Assembly (NCBI GenBank): GCA_029255105.1 | Contig: JAQWWH010000064.1 | Location: 18,544-82,543, forward strand | Reading direction: 5' to 3' | Origin: Flavimaricola sp. | GTDB taxonomy: Bacteria > Pseudomonadota > Alphaproteobacteria > Rhodobacterales > Rhodobacteraceae | DNA length: 64,000 nt | The notes under the pieces: generated by a model | What the model was told of the DNA's origin: nothing | Database searches by the model: none | The model's input: only the letters and a program-made list of their open reading frames with translations | Part shown: positions 56,394-64,000 of the stretch, in pieces | Layout: every line of letters begins with the position of its first letter | How positions within the stretch are numbered: position 1 is the stretch's first letter | Translations under genes and position numbers: made by a program

Positions 56394-58049
56394 TTATGAT
56401 TCGACTGATATCTTATCAGCAGCTTCGTCCCCGATGTTATCAACTCCTCGGCTGGACAAAAGATTGTCAAGCCAGTCAGGGTCCATCTCAGGAACAGAGC
56501 TGAGAAGCAGGTCGGTGTAGGGGTGGTGCGGTGGGTTGAACACCTCTTCCTTGGTTCCCTGTTCCACGACCCGGCCGTCCTTCATGACAACGACCGAATC
56601 GGCTATTGCCCGGACAGTAGCGAGGTCATGTGTAATGAACATGTAAGCCAGACCCAGTTCATCCTGCAACTTGGCCAAAAGACGCAGGATCCCCTCGGCC
56701 ACCAGCTGATCCAGCGCCGAGGTCACCTCGTCACAGATGATCATCCGCGGTTCGGCGGCCAGCGCGCGGGCAATGCCGACCCGCTGCTTTTGCCCGCCCG
56801 ACAGCTCTGACGGCAAACGATGGGCGTATTGTTCGGGCGGAAGTTCGATCTGGTTCAGAAGATCGTTCACCCGGTTGCGCAGCGCTGAGCCTCGCAAACC
56901 CATGTAGAACTGCACAGGGCGCGCGATGATCTGTCCGATGCTCATCCGCGGGTTCAACGCCGTATCGGCCATCTGGTAGATCATCTGGACCTGACGCAGC
57001 TGATCCTTGCTGCGCTTCTTGTAGGTCGCAGGCAATGGTGCGCCGTCAAACAGGATCTGCCCCTCAACAGGGGGCAACAGGCCGGTTATACAGCGGGCTG
57101 CCGTCGACTTGCCCGATCCGCTTTCGCCCACAACCGCAACCGTCCGGCCCGATGGAATGTCAAAGCTGACATCCTCCAGCACCTTGGCCTTGCCATAGGC
57201 CGCAGTCACACCCTGGATCGACACCAAGGGGGTCTGCCCCGCAGGGACCGGCGGTTTGACCGGGCGGGTAAATCCGCGAACGGCCCAAAGCGACTTGGTA
57301 TAATCCTCTTTCGGGGTAGAAAGCATGGTGCGGGTGTCGGCCTCTTCGACCTCATCCCCTTTGAGCAGGACTTTGATGCGGTCGGCCATCTGGGCCACGA
57401 CCGCAAGGTCATGGGTGATATAGATGGCAGCCGTCCCGAACTGTTCCACGATCTCGCGGATCGCGGCCAAAACCTCGATCTGGGTGGTGACGTCGAGGGC
57501 CGTCGTCGGCTCATCAAAGATGATGAGGTCGGGGCGGCAGGCCATCGCCATCGCCGTCATCGCCCGCTGCAACTGACCGCCGGACACCTGATGCGGATAG
57601 CGGAACCCGATGTGGTCAGGGTCGGGCAGGCGAAGGCGGGCATAAAGGTCCATGCCGTCCTGAATGCTTTCGGAACGGGACCGGACCCTGTGCTGAACGG
57701 GGGCCTCGATATGCTGGTCGATCAACCTGTGTGCCGGGTTGAAACTGGCCGCCGCTGATTGGGCGACATAGGCGATACGCTTGCCCAGAAGACCGCGCTT
57801 GGTCTCGGCCGAGGCAGTGGTAAGCTCTGTCCCGTCAAAGTTGACGGTGCCGGACTTTATCCGCACCCCGTCACGGACAAATCCCATCGCGGCAAGGCCA
57901 AGCGTGGATTTGCCCGCGCCGGATTCACCGATCAGCCCCAGCACTTCGCCCTTGTCCAGGGTCAGGCTCACACCGTTGATGATCGGCTGCCAGACCTCTT
58001 CACTCCGCCCTTCAAGGTAGATGTCCGAAATGGTGAGGAGACGGCTCAT
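56394..58049 (-). CDS. Peptide ABC transporter ATPase, two ATPase domains fused (DppD-DppF type)
   Basis: The protein is 551 aa with two complete ABC domains in tandem. The first has Walker A GESGAGKST near 40, a signature beginning VSGGQLQRAM and LIIFDEPTTALD. The second has GESGSGKST near 317, LSGGQKQRVGIARAL and MIICDEVTSALD. In many systems these are separate DppD and DppF proteins. It energises import through the two permeases. Its ATG overlaps the stop of the permease gene (ATGA). Confidence 0.95.
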   Translation of the reverse strand: MSRLLTISDIYLEGRSEEVWQPIINGVSLTLDKGEVLGLIGESGAGKSTLGLAAMGFVRDGVRIKSGTVNFDGTELTTASAETKRGLLGKRIAYVAQSAAASFNPAHRLIDQHIEAPVQHRVRSRSESIQDGMDLYARLRLPDPDHIGFRYPHQVSGGQLQRAMTAMAMACRPDLIIFDEPTTALDVTTQIEVLAAIREIVEQFGTAAIYITHDLAVVAQMADRIKVLLKGDEVEEADTRTMLSTPKEDYTKSLWAVRGFTRPVKPPVPAGQTPLVSIQGVTAAYGKAKVLEDVSFDIPSGRTVAVVGESGSGKSTAARCITGLLPPVEGQILFDGAPLPATYKKRSKDQLRQVQMIYQMADTALNPRMSIGQIIARPVQFYMGLRGSALRNRVNDLLNQIELPPEQYAHRLPSELSGGQKQRVGIARALAAEPRMIICDEVTSALDQLVAEGILRLLAKLQDELGLAYMFITHDLATVRAIADSVVVMKDGRVVEQGTKEEVFNPPHHPYTDLLLSSVPEMDPDWLDNLLSSRGVDNIGDEAADKISVES

Positions 58050-59218
58050 TCCTTCAACCCCGACGATTTCTGCAACATCCAGTCGACAACAAAGTTCACG
58101 GCAACCGTCAGCAGGGCAATCGCACCAGCTGCCATCAAGGGGGCGGTAGCAACCAAGGGCGCAAAGGCGGCAAAGTTGATGAAGGGGCCAAGGTCGCGCA
58201 CCATGGTTCCCCAGTCCGCCAGCGGTGGCTGGATGCCGACACCAAGGAAAGACAGCGACGCGATGGTCAGGAACACAAAGCAGAAGCGCAGGCCAAACTC
58301 GGCCAGCAACGGGGCCATCGCATTGGGCAGAATTTCGCGGAACACGATCCAGCCCATGCCTTCCCCGCGCAGGCGGGCTGCCTCGATATAGTCCATCACG
58401 ACGATGCCGGTCCCAACGGCGCGCGCCAGACGGAACACACGGGTGGAGTCGATCACGGCGATGATCAGGATCATGTAGACGGTCAGCAGGGCCTTCTCAC
58501 CATCCGCCCAGACGGACGCGATCGTCATCAGCAGAAGCGAAAAGATCAGACTAGGGATCGCCATCAGCACATCAACCGCCCGGCTCAGCAATTGGTCGAG
58601 CCAACCTCCGACCGTGGCCGCCAGAAAGCCGAGCGAACCACCGAGGAAAAAGGCGATCAGCGTGGTGACAAAGGCGATTCCAACGGTGTTCTGCGCCCCG
58701 TAAATCAGACGCGACAGAATATCCCGTCCGATCTGGTCCGTCCCAAGGGGATACAGCGGATTGCCCCCCATCGCCGGATCGCCCCCCGGCACGACATTGG
58801 CCGCCCCAAGGATCTCGGACTGGCCATAGGGCGCGATGGCCCCGGCGAAAATCGCAAGGACGGCGTAGATGATGATGACCAGAATGCCAAAGGCAGCAGT
58901 CAGGGGCATCGCCCGGAACAGCCGCTTGGTCGCTGCGGTCCCCACATGGCGAAACACCAGCCGGAATACGAAGGCCGCGATGGCGAACAGGACGAACCCC
59001 TGAACTGCCCAGCGAAAGAATACAGCGCCGGGGAGAAACCACAGCCAGATGCCGCCAAGGATGCAGGCCGCCGCAAAGACATAGCCGAAGGCGACCCCAT
59101 AGGGCATGTCCCGAAAACGCGGGGCGTTCGACGTGGCCATCTGGCCCACCCGACGCCCGACCCAGGCGAGCACACCCATGCCCACAAAGGCGAGGACGAT
59201 CCAAAGCCAGACACTCAT
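58046..59218 (-). CDS. Peptide ABC transporter permease (DppC-like) with extra N-terminal spans
   Basis: The protein is 390 aa, about 90-100 longer than ordinary DppC. Three hydrophobic spans (about 2-21, 40-62 and 71-89) precede the usual first span (about 108-130) and the APYGQSEILG stretch. The core has GTDQIGRDILSRLIYGA and the EAARLRGEGMGWIVFREILPN coupling loop. It forms the channel with the DppB-like protein. The start overlaps the preceding permease stop (ATGA), so the N-terminal spans are in a firmly fixed frame. Confidence 0.92.
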   Translation of the reverse strand: MSVWLWIVLAFVGMGVLAWVGRRVGQMATSNAPRFRDMPYGVAFGYVFAAACILGGIWLWFLPGAVFFRWAVQGFVLFAIAAFVFRLVFRHVGTAATKRLFRAMPLTAAFGILVIIIYAVLAIFAGAIAPYGQSEILGAANVVPGGDPAMGGNPLYPLGTDQIGRDILSRLIYGAQNTVGIAFVTTLIAFFLGGSLGFLAATVGGWLDQLLSRAVDVLMAIPSLIFSLLLMTIASVWADGEKALLTVYMILIIAVIDSTRVFRLARAVGTGIVVMDYIEAARLRGEGMGWIVFREILPNAMAPLLAEFGLRFCFVFLTIASLSFLGVGIQPPLADWGTMVRDLGPFINFAAFAPLVATAPLMAAGAIALLTVAVNFVVDWMLQKSSGLKE

Positions 59219-60204
59219 TTCGGATGCCTCAGCCGGGGGTTGGACAGGATCGACAGAATGTCCGCCGTCAGGTTCAACAGGATATAAGCAGCGGCAAAAA
59301 TCAGGCAGCAGGCCTGCACCACCGGGATATCCCGGATCTTGACGCTGTCGACGAACAGCTGGCCGATGCCGGGATAGACAAACACCACCTCGACCACGAC
59401 GACACCAGTGATCAGGTAGGCAAGGTTCAGGGCAATCACGTTGATGATGGGGGCCAAGGCATTGGGCAGTGCATGGCGCAGGATGACACGGAGGGGCGAA
59501 ATCCCCTTGAGCCGGGCCATCTCGATATAGGGGGATGCCAGCAGATTGATGATCGCGGCCCGCGTCATCCGCATCATATGCGCGGTCACAACCAGCGTCA
59601 GGGTCAGCGCCGGCAGCAGTGTCGCCTTCAGCCGGGCCCCCATCGCCATATCTGCGTAGATATTGGACAAGGACGGCAGGATCGGGTTCAGGACGGCCAG
59701 AAACAGGATCAGGACGTAGGCCACAAAGAATTCGGGGCTTGAGATTGAGGACAGAGTGAAGATGTTCGCTGCCCGGTCAAAAACCGAATTGCGATAAAGC
59801 GCGGCCAGAATGCCAAGTGTCACAGCCAGCGGGACCGCAATTGCGGCAGTCACGCCCGCAAGGAACATCGTATTGGCAAATCGCGGTGCGATCTGGTCGG
59901 CCACCGTGACGTTGTTGGATGATCCGGTAAAGGTGGTAAAGTTCGCCTGCGCAAAGCTGATCCCCAGATCGCCCTGCACGGCCCCGTAGAGCCAAAGCAT
60001 ATACCGCGTTACCGGCGGATCATCGAGGCCGATTTGGGTACGGATGGCCGCAACAGCCTCGGGTGTAGCCGCCTGACCAAGAATGGCCTGGGCAAAATCG
60101 CCGGGAAGGCTGTTTACGGCTGCAAAAATGACGATCGAGACGATCACAAGCGTCAGAAGGCCAAGTGCCAGACGCTGCAGGATTATCCTGAGTACCGTCG
60201 ACAA
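59215..60204 (-). CDS. Peptide ABC transporter permease (DppB-like)
   Basis: The 329-aa permease is first in the operon. Six spans, the N-terminal RIILQRLALGLLTLVIVSIVIF helix and the coupling loop EMARLKGISPLRVILRHALPN are typical of DppB/OppB. The start is TTG 60204, with AAGGA seven bases upstream; the first ATG is about 68 codons further in and would remove the conserved first helix. The 62-base gap to pip contains a short AGTTTC/GAAACT inverted repeat of unknown meaning. Confidence 0.92.
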   Translation of the reverse strand: MSTVLRIILQRLALGLLTLVIVSIVIFAAVNSLPGDFAQAILGQAATPEAVAAIRTQIGLDDPPVTRYMLWLYGAVQGDLGISFAQANFTTFTGSSNNVTVADQIAPRFANTMFLAGVTAAIAVPLAVTLGILAALYRNSVFDRAANIFTLSSISSPEFFVAYVLILFLAVLNPILPSLSNIYADMAMGARLKATLLPALTLTLVVTAHMMRMTRAAIINLLASPYIEMARLKGISPLRVILRHALPNALAPIINVIALNLAYLITGVVVVEVVFVYPGIGQLFVDSVKIRDIPVVQACCLIFAAAYILLNLTADILSILSNPRLRHPK

Positions 60205-60266
60205 ATGTATTTCCTTCCCAATCAGCCCCTAGTTTCACCGTAGCGAAACTCAAGCCTCTGTAAAGG

Positions 60267-61256
60267 CTACAGCGCCAGCAGGCTGGAATTGCGCCCGAAG
60301 TGGTCCATGCTGCGGACCAGCTCGGCACTGATCCCCGGCTCAGACAAGGCATGGCCCGCGCGGGGCACCATGTGCAGTCTGGCCTTGGGCCAGAGGCTGG
60401 CCAGCTTGTGCGCCGCAGCAGGCGGGCAGATCATGTCATAGCGGCCCTGCACGATGACCCCCGGAATATCGGCAATTCGGTCCATCCGGTTCAGGATCTG
60501 CTGGTCCTCGGTCAGAAAGCCCGCGTTCTGGAAGTAGTGGTTTTCCAACCGGGCAAAGGCGCGCGCATATTCCGCCGGGCTTTCGCCACCCGCTCCGTCG
60601 TTGTCGATTGAGGCCAGGGCGTTTTCCCATGACGCCCAGGCGCGGGCATAGCGGGTTTCCTGCATCAGATCGCCCGAGAACAGGCGCCGGTGATAGGCGT
60701 CGATCAGGTCGCCCTGTTCGTCTGGGGGGATAAGATCGGTGAACCTGCTCCAAAGATCGGGCCAGAACTTGCCCGCGCCGCCACCATAGAACCAGTCCAA
60801 CTCTCCTTGCGTCATCAGAAAGACACCACGCAGGACAAGCGCGAGGGTGCGGTCAGGATGGGTCTGCCCATAGATCAGAGACAGGGTTGCCCCCCAGCTG
60901 CCGCCAAAGACGACCCAACGATCAATCCCAAGGGTCTCGCGGATCAGCTCTATATCCGAAACAAGGTGCCAGGTGGTATTTGCCTCAACGCTCGCATGGG
61001 GGCGCGACCGCCCGCAGCCGCGCTGATCAAACAGAATGACGCGATAGACATCGGGGTCAAAGTAGCGACGCATGGCCGGGCTGCATCCGCCGCCCGGGCC
61101 GCCATGCAACACGACAACCGGTATCCCGTCAGCCTTGCCACATTGTTCAACATAGACCCGGTGCCCGTCACCAACCTCCAACATCCTCTGATCGAAGGGA
61201 TCGATAGGAGGATAAAGATGCGACACCGCGCGCTTTTGACCTGAGACCTTGTCCAT
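60267..61256 (-). CDS. pip: Proline iminopeptidase (S33)
   Basis: The 329-aa enzyme removes N-terminal proline from peptides. The alpha/beta-hydrolase features are HGGPGGG (51-57), DQRGCGRS, nucleophile S120 in GGSWGATLSL, the D of VQGRYDMICP and the H of PRAGHALSEPG. ATG 61256 was chosen over the open frame to 61376. A TATATA box lies nine bases upstream of this ATG, so the transcript may have almost no leader. It stands upstream of the peptide importer on the same strand; co-use of imported peptides is plausible. Confidence 0.95.
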   Translation of the reverse strand: MDKVSGQKRAVSHLYPPIDPFDQRMLEVGDGHRVYVEQCGKADGIPVVVLHGGPGGGCSPAMRRYFDPDVYRVILFDQRGCGRSRPHASVEANTTWHLVSDIELIRETLGIDRWVVFGGSWGATLSLIYGQTHPDRTLALVLRGVFLMTQGELDWFYGGGAGKFWPDLWSRFTDLIPPDEQGDLIDAYHRRLFSGDLMQETRYARAWASWENALASIDNDGAGGESPAEYARAFARLENHYFQNAGFLTEDQQILNRMDRIADIPGVIVQGRYDMICPPAAAHKLASLWPKARLHMVPRAGHALSEPGISAELVRSMDHFGRNSSLLAL

Positions 61257-61321
61257 GAGTGTCCTATATAGCCCGTTAGCAAGACCTGCTATTGCAAAGA
61301 CGTGACAGAACGGAGCCAAGG

Positions 61322-62065
61322 ATGCAAACCGCCCAATCCACAATCGATCCTCAGGAAATTGCCAAGTTTGAGGCAATGGCCGCAGAGTGGTGGGACCTTG
61401 AGGGTAAGTTCAAACCGCTTCACATGCTCAACCCCTGCCGGCTGGATTACATCACCTCGCAGATCGCGGCAGAGTTTGCGCGGGATCTTGACCAACCCAA
61501 ACCATTTGAAGGGCTCCGCATCCTCGACATCGGCTGTGGCGGTGGTCTGTTGTGCGAACCCATGGCCCGGCTTGGAGCCACGGTCGTGGGCGTCGACGCC
61601 GCCCCGCGCAACATTCCTGTAGCGCAGGTCCATGCAGAGCAATCGGGCCTGACGATCGACTACCGCGTCGGAACCGCCGAAGACATGGCAGCGGCTGGCG
61701 AACAGTTCGACGTTGTTCTGAATATGGAGGTGGTCGAACATGTGGCCGAGCCTCTGGGTTATCTGACCGCCTGCCGGATGCTTCTGAAACCCGGTGGCCT
61801 GCACATCTGCTCAACCATCAACCGCAATCCCAAAAGCTTTGCGATGGCGATTGTTGGGGCTGAGTGGGTGATGCGCTGGCTGCCCAAGGGCACCCACGAC
61901 TGGGCCAAGTTCATCACCCCCGATGAGCTGTTCAGCCTGTTGCAAAAAGCGGGCCTTGATCCGGTTGATCGCAAGGGGTTTCAGTTCAACCCGATCAACT
62001 GGTCCTGGCGACTGTCAGACCGGGACCTGTCGGTGAACTACGTGACAGCGAGCACGAAGCCCTAA
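61322..62065 (+). CDS. ubiG: Ubiquinone biosynthesis O-methyltransferase UbiG
   Basis: UbiG (247 aa) carries out both O-methylations in ubiquinone synthesis. The SAM motif [11 protein letters not shown] is at 67-77. [31 protein letters not shown] and [12 protein letters not shown] are family landmarks. ATG 61322 fits known N-termini ([19 protein letters not shown] follows); the earlier ATG at 61292 does not. Ubiquinone is the mobile electron carrier of both respiration and the photosynthetic chain here. Confidence 0.97.
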   Translation: MQTAQSTIDPQEIAKFEAMAAEWWDLEGKFKPLHMLNPCRLDYITSQIAAEFARDLDQPKPFEGLRILDIGCGGGLLCEPMARLGATVVGVDAAPRNIPVAQVHAEQSGLTIDYRVGTAEDMAAAGEQFDVVLNMEVVEHVAEPLGYLTACRMLLKPGGLHICSTINRNPKSFAMAIVGAEWVMRWLPKGTHDWAKFITPDELFSLLQKAGLDPVDRKGFQFNPINWSWRLSDRDLSVNYVTASTKP

Positions 62066-62080
62066 GAGCGCTTGGGCCGT

Positions 62081-62521
62081 TTACTGCTGCTCAAGCCGGG
62101 TGCGCAGGGCGCGCAGGACAGGCAGCGCTGCGCGGGCCTTTTCTGCACCGACCTGATCGACGACATCGCCCAACATCGGAAGGATCGCCGCCACAGCGGC
62201 ATCGCGGGCGGCAAGACCGGAAGGGCTGATCGAGACCAGCTTGCGCCGGGCATCATCCCAGTCCGGCCGAATATGGACCCAACCAGCCCATTCAAGTTTG
62301 CCAAGGGTGTTGGTCATGGCGCCACGGGTCAGGTGAAATGTCCGGGCAAGCTGTGCCGGCGTCCGCTCGCCCCCGGCATGGGCAAGGCTATTGAGGACGG
62401 AAAAATGCGACAGCTCCATCCCCTTGGGCAATACCTTGGCGAGACTGTTGCGGGCAAGCTGATCGACAGTGAGGATCTCACTGAAAAGGGATATGGCAAG
62501 GTTGTCGGACGGTGTGGGCAT
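62081..62521 (-). CDS. MarR family transcriptional regulator
   Basis: The 146-aa protein is a winged-helix DNA-binding dimer of the MarR type. The recognition region is in TPAQLARTFHLTRGAMTNTLGKLEWAGW and the wing in RPDWDDARRKLVSISPSG. MarR proteins usually repress neighbouring genes and respond to small aromatic ligands or oxidation. It is last of the grxC-nitrilase-marR run, overlapping the nitrilase stop by one base. Its target cannot be told. Confidence 0.9.
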   Translation of the reverse strand: MPTPSDNLAISLFSEILTVDQLARNSLAKVLPKGMELSHFSVLNSLAHAGGERTPAQLARTFHLTRGAMTNTLGKLEWAGWVHIRPDWDDARRKLVSISPSGLAARDAAVAAILPMLGDVVDQVGAEKARAALPVLRALRTRLEQQ

Positions 62522-63351
62522 CACGGTCCTTTGAAAGGGCGGTCATGGGTCAGGGCGGCAATACGCCCCCTCGCTTTTGACACTTCGACTAGGTCCAGAT
62601 CAACAATCGTGATGCCGGGATCAGTGCCACCATCGGCCAGAACCTCGCCCCAGGGCGCAACAGCCAACGAATGCCCGTGGGTGCGGCGGATGCTGTCAGT
62701 CGTCGTGGGGTGGGTGCCGCATTGCGCCGGGGCCAGAACGTAGCAGCCCGTCTCGATCGCCCTCGCCCGCAAAAGGGTTTCCCAATGCGCCGCACCCGTC
62801 ACGGGCGAAAACGCGGCAGGCACGGTCAGAACCTCTGCCCCAGCCTTTGCCAGTGCCCGGTGCAAATGGGCAAAGCGGACATCGTAGCAGACAGTCAGAC
62901 CCAGCGTTGCAAAGGGGGTCCGGGCAACAACGGCCTGATCACCGGGGCGAAACCCTGCCGACTCGCGGTAGGTCTCTGCCGCCGAAACATCGACATCGAA
63001 CATGTGGATCTTGTCGTAGCGGGCGACGATATCCCCGGCCGGGTCAATCAGGAAAGAGCGGTTGGCAAATCGTCCGTCCGGATCGCCAGTCTTAAGCGCA
63101 AGCGAACCGATCAACAGCCACACGCCCAGCGCCTGTGCCTCGGCCCGAAGACCAATCAGGGTCTGATCCTCGGCCTCGCTTTGCAAGACATCGTTCTGAC
63201 GGCTGCGGCTGCCCGACACACAATTCGTGACCTCAGGCGTCAGGACAAACCCGGCACCCTGCCCGGCGGCTTCGCGCAGCAGGGCGCGGGTCATCGCCAG
63301 GTTGGCGGCCGGGTCATCCCCCGACGACAGCTGAAGAAGGGCGGTCCTCAA
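62521..63351 (-). CDS. Carbon-nitrogen hydrolase (nitrilase family, Nit1/YafV-like)
   Basis: The 276-aa enzyme has the Glu-Lys-Cys triad of the nitrilase superfamily: E40 in LTPEVTN, K114 in YDKIHMF and C155 in TVCYDVRF. The pattern is nearest Nit1/Nit2-type amidases, which hydrolyse deaminated glutathione or omega-amides; pairing with a glutaredoxin gene agrees with that. The start is TTG 63351, nested in the grxC stop (TTGA), with the conserved RTALLQL beginning at once. Confidence 0.92.
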   Translation of the reverse strand: MRTALLQLSSGDDPAANLAMTRALLREAAGQGAGFVLTPEVTNCVSGSRSRQNDVLQSEAEDQTLIGLRAEAQALGVWLLIGSLALKTGDPDGRFANRSFLIDPAGDIVARYDKIHMFDVDVSAAETYRESAGFRPGDQAVVARTPFATLGLTVCYDVRFAHLHRALAKAGAEVLTVPAAFSPVTGAAHWETLLRARAIETGCYVLAPAQCGTHPTTTDSIRRTHGHSLAVAPWGEVLADGGTDPGITIVDLDLVEVSKARGRIAALTHDRPFKGP

Positions 63352-63605
63352 GCGGCTAAAAGCGCGTCGAGTTTGCCCGCCCGCTCAAGCGCGTGCAGCT
63401 CGTCGCAGCCACCTACATGAACCCCGCCGATAAATATCTGGGGTACTGTGCGGCCACCCTTCGCACGACGCTCCATCTCGGGGCGCTTGTCGGGGTTGGC
63501 CATAACATCCACCTCTTGAAAGCTGACGCCCTTGTTGGTCAGCAATCGCTTGGCCGCGTGGCAGTAGCCGCAATAGGGCGAGGTATAAAGTTCGACAGTT
63601 TTCAT
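63348..63605 (-). CDS. grxC: Glutaredoxin 3
   Basis: GrxC (85 aa) reduces disulfides using glutathione. The active site is C12-G-Y-C15 (CGYC instead of the usual CPYC). TVPQIFIGGVHVGGCDELHALE provides the cis-proline and glutathione-binding loop. GrxC heads a tightly overlapping run with the nitrilase and marR. Confidence 0.95.
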   Translation of the reverse strand: MKTVELYTSPYCGYCHAAKRLLTNKGVSFQEVDVMANPDKRPEMERRAKGGRTVPQIFIGGVHVGGCDELHALERAGKLDALLAA

Positions 63606-63642
63606 GACAGATTTCCCGGAAAGTCGACGTTTCCATCCTTAT

Positions 63643-64000
63643 CTAGGGTGCTTTTGTCGCGCGGGCCAGTAGCAGTACGCAAACCTCTGTTGCGCCAGCG
63701 GTATGGGCAGCCTCGGCCGCGGCCGCGAGGGTAGCGCCGGATGTCATGACATCATCGACCAGTAGGACCGGTCTCCCGTTCATCGCGTTGCGTCGGGGAT
63801 GGGGAGTAATCGTTCCGGACATATGTCTGAATCGGTCCTCTCGGGACTTGCCACCAAGCGGTGTCGTCCGACGTCGCCTGACCAAGGGCCAACGGTGCGG
63901 GCAATCTCGGTCCGGTCGCCGTGTTTAAGCGCCAGGACAAGCTTGCGCCCGGTCCCATCGTAGACCAGCGCGGCCCGGCCACGTGCCCAAGGGCGGGCGA
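63643..64000 (-). pseudogene. comF: comF-like phosphoribosyltransferase gene with frame-shifting internal deletion (5' end outside window)
   Basis: ComF proteins link DNA uptake genes to a type I phosphoribosyltransferase fold. On the minus strand the N-terminal part reads RAALVYDGTGRKLVLALKHG and on to ARTVGPW (about 63872). The next conserved block, LVRRRRTTPLGGKSREDRF, begins at the same point in another frame. It continues to the PRPP loop VLLVDDVMTSGATLAAAAEA and ends at 63643. The middle 60 or so residues, with the PVPLH...R..NQA block normal for ComF, are missing. The first frame runs to a stop near 63780. A sequencing or assembly error is possible but would have to remove about 180 bases as well as shift frame. 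Confidence 0.75.

Noticed and set aside
54721..56520. Plus-strand open frame of 599 codons opposite the peptide-binding protein gene
   Set aside because: It crosses a terminator and runs antisense to a complete substrate-binding protein with signal peptide.
61257..61376. N-terminal extension of proline iminopeptidase
   Set aside because: The extra 40 residues overlap the ubiG start and its promoter region and are not part of the family.

Overview
The window comes from a photosynthetic alphaproteobacterium of the Rhodobacterales (Rhodobacter/Roseobacter type). It is GC-rich and densely packed, with many 1- or 4-base stop/start overlaps. About one third is a photosynthesis gene cluster for bacteriochlorophyll a and spheroidene-type carotenoids with a type-2 reaction centre. 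The PufQBAL order, the crtA-I-B-C-D-E-F set, tspO (crtK) beside crtB, TGT-N12-ACA repressor motifs at pigment promoters, and the absence of rpoN between lptB and hpf all fit that order. The exact genus cannot be read from the sequence.

Layout. (1) 1-6950, minus strand: the bchC-bchX-(51-aa ORF)-bchY-bchZ-pufQ-pufB-pufA-pufL superoperon, running into pufM, whose ATG lies at the window edge. It starts from a promoter covered by three tandem PpsR/CrtJ-type sites. (2) 6935-11541: crtF and crtE (minus) diverge from crtD-crtC (plus) across two more such sites. (3) 11566-15177: an ABC exporter, a renal-type dipeptidase and a lipoprotein sit inside the carotenoid cluster. Near-identical 26-bp palindromes lie on both sides of the exporter gene. 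(4) 15354-22971: tspO, and crtI-crtB (minus) diverging from crtA-bchI-bchD-bchO (plus), again with PpsR-type sites. The pigment cluster stops at bchO; bchFNBHLM and puh genes are not in the window.

(5) 23104-26891: rnd-lptC-lptA-lptB and hpf-ptsN. (6) 26910-36404: a surface-polysaccharide locus. One minus-strand series holds cysQ, four glycosyltransferases, galU and a PAPS-type sulfotransferase; an ABC-2 export permease diverges from it. A sulfated polysaccharide is the simplest reading. (7) 36641-49141: dnaK-dnaJ, radC, an OmpA/periplasmic-binding fusion and a companion exported protein, secA, a parvulin isomerase, argJ, a MutT-like hydrolase and a 50-aa ORF under a CtrA-like box. (8) 49219-54596: the rimP-nusA-ylxR-infB operon behind a leader that contains a terminator-like hairpin. 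(9) 54802-60204: a dipeptide/oligopeptide ABC importer. (10) 60267-64000: proline iminopeptidase, ubiG, and grxC-nitrilase-marR. Last is a comF homologue that appears broken by an out-of-frame internal deletion.

How the parts work together. GGPP from CrtE goes to CrtB, CrtI, CrtC, CrtD, CrtF and CrtA to make spheroidene and spheroidenone. BchI/D (with BchH outside the window) open the Mg branch, and BchXYZ and BchC carry out late bacteriochlorophyll steps. PufQ, LH1 alpha/beta and PufL/M receive the pigments. The repeated PpsR-type operators suggest joint repression by oxygen and light. No tRNA, rRNA, CRISPR array, transposase or phage gene was seen. Except for 43190-43491, which is described as a feature, no stretch of 300 bases or more lacks a gene.
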